Part shown: in pieces, positions 5,730-6,252 of the stretch
How positions within the stretch are numbered: position 1 is the first letter of the stretch
Layout of the letters: each line of letters opens with the position of its first letter
NCBI GenBank assembly: GCA_021788565.1
Contig: JAJYKO010000356.1
Span: 1-6,252 of the forward strand
Source: Chloroflexota bacterium
GTDB taxonomy: Bacteria; Chloroflexota; UBA6077
DNA: 6,252 nt
Direction of reading: 5' to 3'
Made by a program: the position numbers and the translations under genes
The notes under the pieces: model-generated
Told to the model about the DNA's origin: nothing
What the model saw: the letters and a program-made list of their open reading frames with translations, nothing else
Databases searched by the model: none

Positions 5730-5800
5730 CTGTCATCCTGAGCGACAGCGAATGATCTCTTCGACCAAGTGGAGATGCTTCGCTGCGCTCAGCATGACAG
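5730..5800 (+). repeat. 71-base imperfect palindrome, likely interspersed extragenic repeat
   Basis: The left arm (5730-5752, CTGTCATCCTGAGCGACAGC...) pairs with the right arm (5779-5800) over 21 base pairs, with one C/C mismatch (5737/5793) and one bulged A. An inner 5-bp stem (5755-5759 with 5772-5776) caps it with a loop of about 12 bases. The core TGTCATCCTGAGCG...CGCTCAGCATGACA resembles a palindrome family I recall as being scattered between genes in Chloroflexota and other phyla; that similarity is from memory. It lies between two transcription units and may help end the upstream one. Confidence 0.75.
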
Positions 5801-5964
5801 TTCTGCCCTAGACGCGTTATGGAACACTAGAGCTCATCTGGAAGGCGCAGAGAGCGAGACAGGGCGACGAGGCTCCATCTATGGCTTTTCTTCTTGACGT
5901 TTGGAGTGTCTTCTGTGGCAGGGGAATCTGAACACTCATCGCTTCCCAGAAAGAGGTGGTTACT
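5801..5964 (+). other. Non-coding leader before the NuoE-like gene
   Basis: I see no recognisable gene, RNA or clear repeat here. A TTGACG at 5894-5899 looks like a -35 box but has no -10 hexamer at a normal distance. The only confident signal is GAGGTGG (5953-5959) just before the next start. The reverse-strand reading frame that crosses this stretch continues antisense into the NuoE gene and looks spurious. Confidence 0.5.
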
Positions 5965-6252
5965 TTGCAGGACACAGTTGGACCCATCGACGATCTCCTC
6001 GTACCCTACGCGGGCCAGCACGGCGCTCTGATCCCGGTCCTCCAGCAAGTGCAGGAACGCTATGGCTATTTGCCGGCCTCGGCGATCCAAGAGGCCGCGC
6101 GCTTCTTAAAGCTCTCCCCCAGCGAGGTATACGGGGTTCTCACCTTCTACGCCCAGTTTCGGCTCATCCCTCCGGGAGAGAAGACGGTGAAGGTCTGTCA
6201 GGGTACCGCGTGCCACGTGCGTGGCGCCAAAAGAATCCTGGAAGAGGTCGAG
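5965..6252 (+). CDS. nuoE: NuoE/HndA/HoxE-type [2Fe-2S] thioredoxin-like subunit of an NADH-linked oxidoreductase (3' end missing)
   Basis: The first 96 residues are visible. They match the NuoE/24-kDa family: a helical N-terminal region (ALIPVLQQVQERYGYLPASA, 21-40; SPSEVYGVLTFYAQFRLIPPGE, 51-72) leads into the thioredoxin-like fold with KVCQGTACHVRGAKRIL (76-92). C78 and C83 are the first two of four [2Fe-2S] ligands; the other two fall beyond the window, since full-length proteins have about 150-170 residues. The GTACHVRGA form is more typical of soluble NAD(P)-linked hydrogenase, formate dehydrogenase or HoxE-like complexes than of classical complex I, so NuoF/NuoG-like or hydrogenase subunits are expected downstream. 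The TTG at 5965 is chosen because GAGGTGG lies at a 6-base spacing; an in-frame GTG at 5956 overlaps that site. An in-frame TGA at 5929 limits any longer start. Confidence 0.9.
   Translation, partial: MQDTVGPIDDLLVPYAGQHGALIPVLQQVQERYGYLPASAIQEAARFLKLSPSEVYGVLTFYAQFRLIPPGEKTVKVCQGTACHVRGAKRILEEVE

Noticed and set aside
5894..5899. TTGACG as a -35 box for the NuoE-like gene
   Set aside because: No TATAAT-like hexamer lies 15-19 bases downstream.
5827..6090. 87-residue open frame on the reverse strand near the NuoE start
   Set aside because: It overlaps the well-supported NuoE gene antisense and shows no recognisable domain.

Overview
The window is about 60% GC by eye. It carries seven protein-coding genes, all on the + strand, with the first and last cut by the window edges. 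Two genes (SCO1/SenC and CtaG) belong to aerobic cytochrome c oxidase assembly. The rest include soluble, ferredoxin- and pyridine-nucleotide-linked enzymes typical of anaerobes or facultative bacteria. The gene set and the styles of intergenic palindrome suggest a Chloroflexota-like bacterium (for example Anaerolineae or Dehalococcoidia). That placement is an inference from memory of similar genomes, not something the sequence proves.

Layout. Bases 1-1442 hold the 3' part of a SCO1/SenC copper chaperone followed by ctaG, probably one operon. Bases 1443-1553 hold a TATAAT promoter element, a perfect 10-bp hairpin that would lie near the 5' end of the transcript, and a strong ribosome binding site for a beta-hydroxyacid dehydrogenase (1554-2435). 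Bases 2436-2549 hold a heptamer tandem repeat running into a good promoter (TTGTAC-17 bp-TATAAT) for larB (2550-3308), the first enzyme of nickel-pincer nucleotide cofactor synthesis. The larB stop codon lies inside a perfect 31-bp inverted repeat (3301-3371). nfnA (3405-4265) and nfnB (4265-5695) follow, overlapping by one base, and encode an NfnAB-type NADH-dependent reduced ferredoxin:NADP+ oxidoreductase. Their end is marked by a GC-rich hairpin across the nfnB stop codon and a second, longer imperfect palindrome (5730-5800). After about 160 bases with no recognisable gene, a NuoE/HndA-type [2Fe-2S] subunit begins at 5965 and runs off the end.

How the genes fit together. SCO and CtaG serve terminal oxidase biogenesis. 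NfnAB would balance the NADH, NADPH and ferredoxin pools. The NuoE-like protein is normally the small subunit of an NADH-linked complex (hydrogenase, formate dehydrogenase or Nuo type) whose other subunits should lie just downstream. The beta-hydroxyacid dehydrogenase probably uses NADP(H). LarB makes a precursor of a cofactor used by 2-hydroxyacid racemases and epimerases. A shared theme of hydroxyacid and pyridine-nucleotide metabolism is plausible but inferred only from adjacency. Each gene belongs to a known family. I see no clear sign of a wholly new system; the most unusual elements are the intergenic palindromes and the larB-nfnAB neighbourhood.
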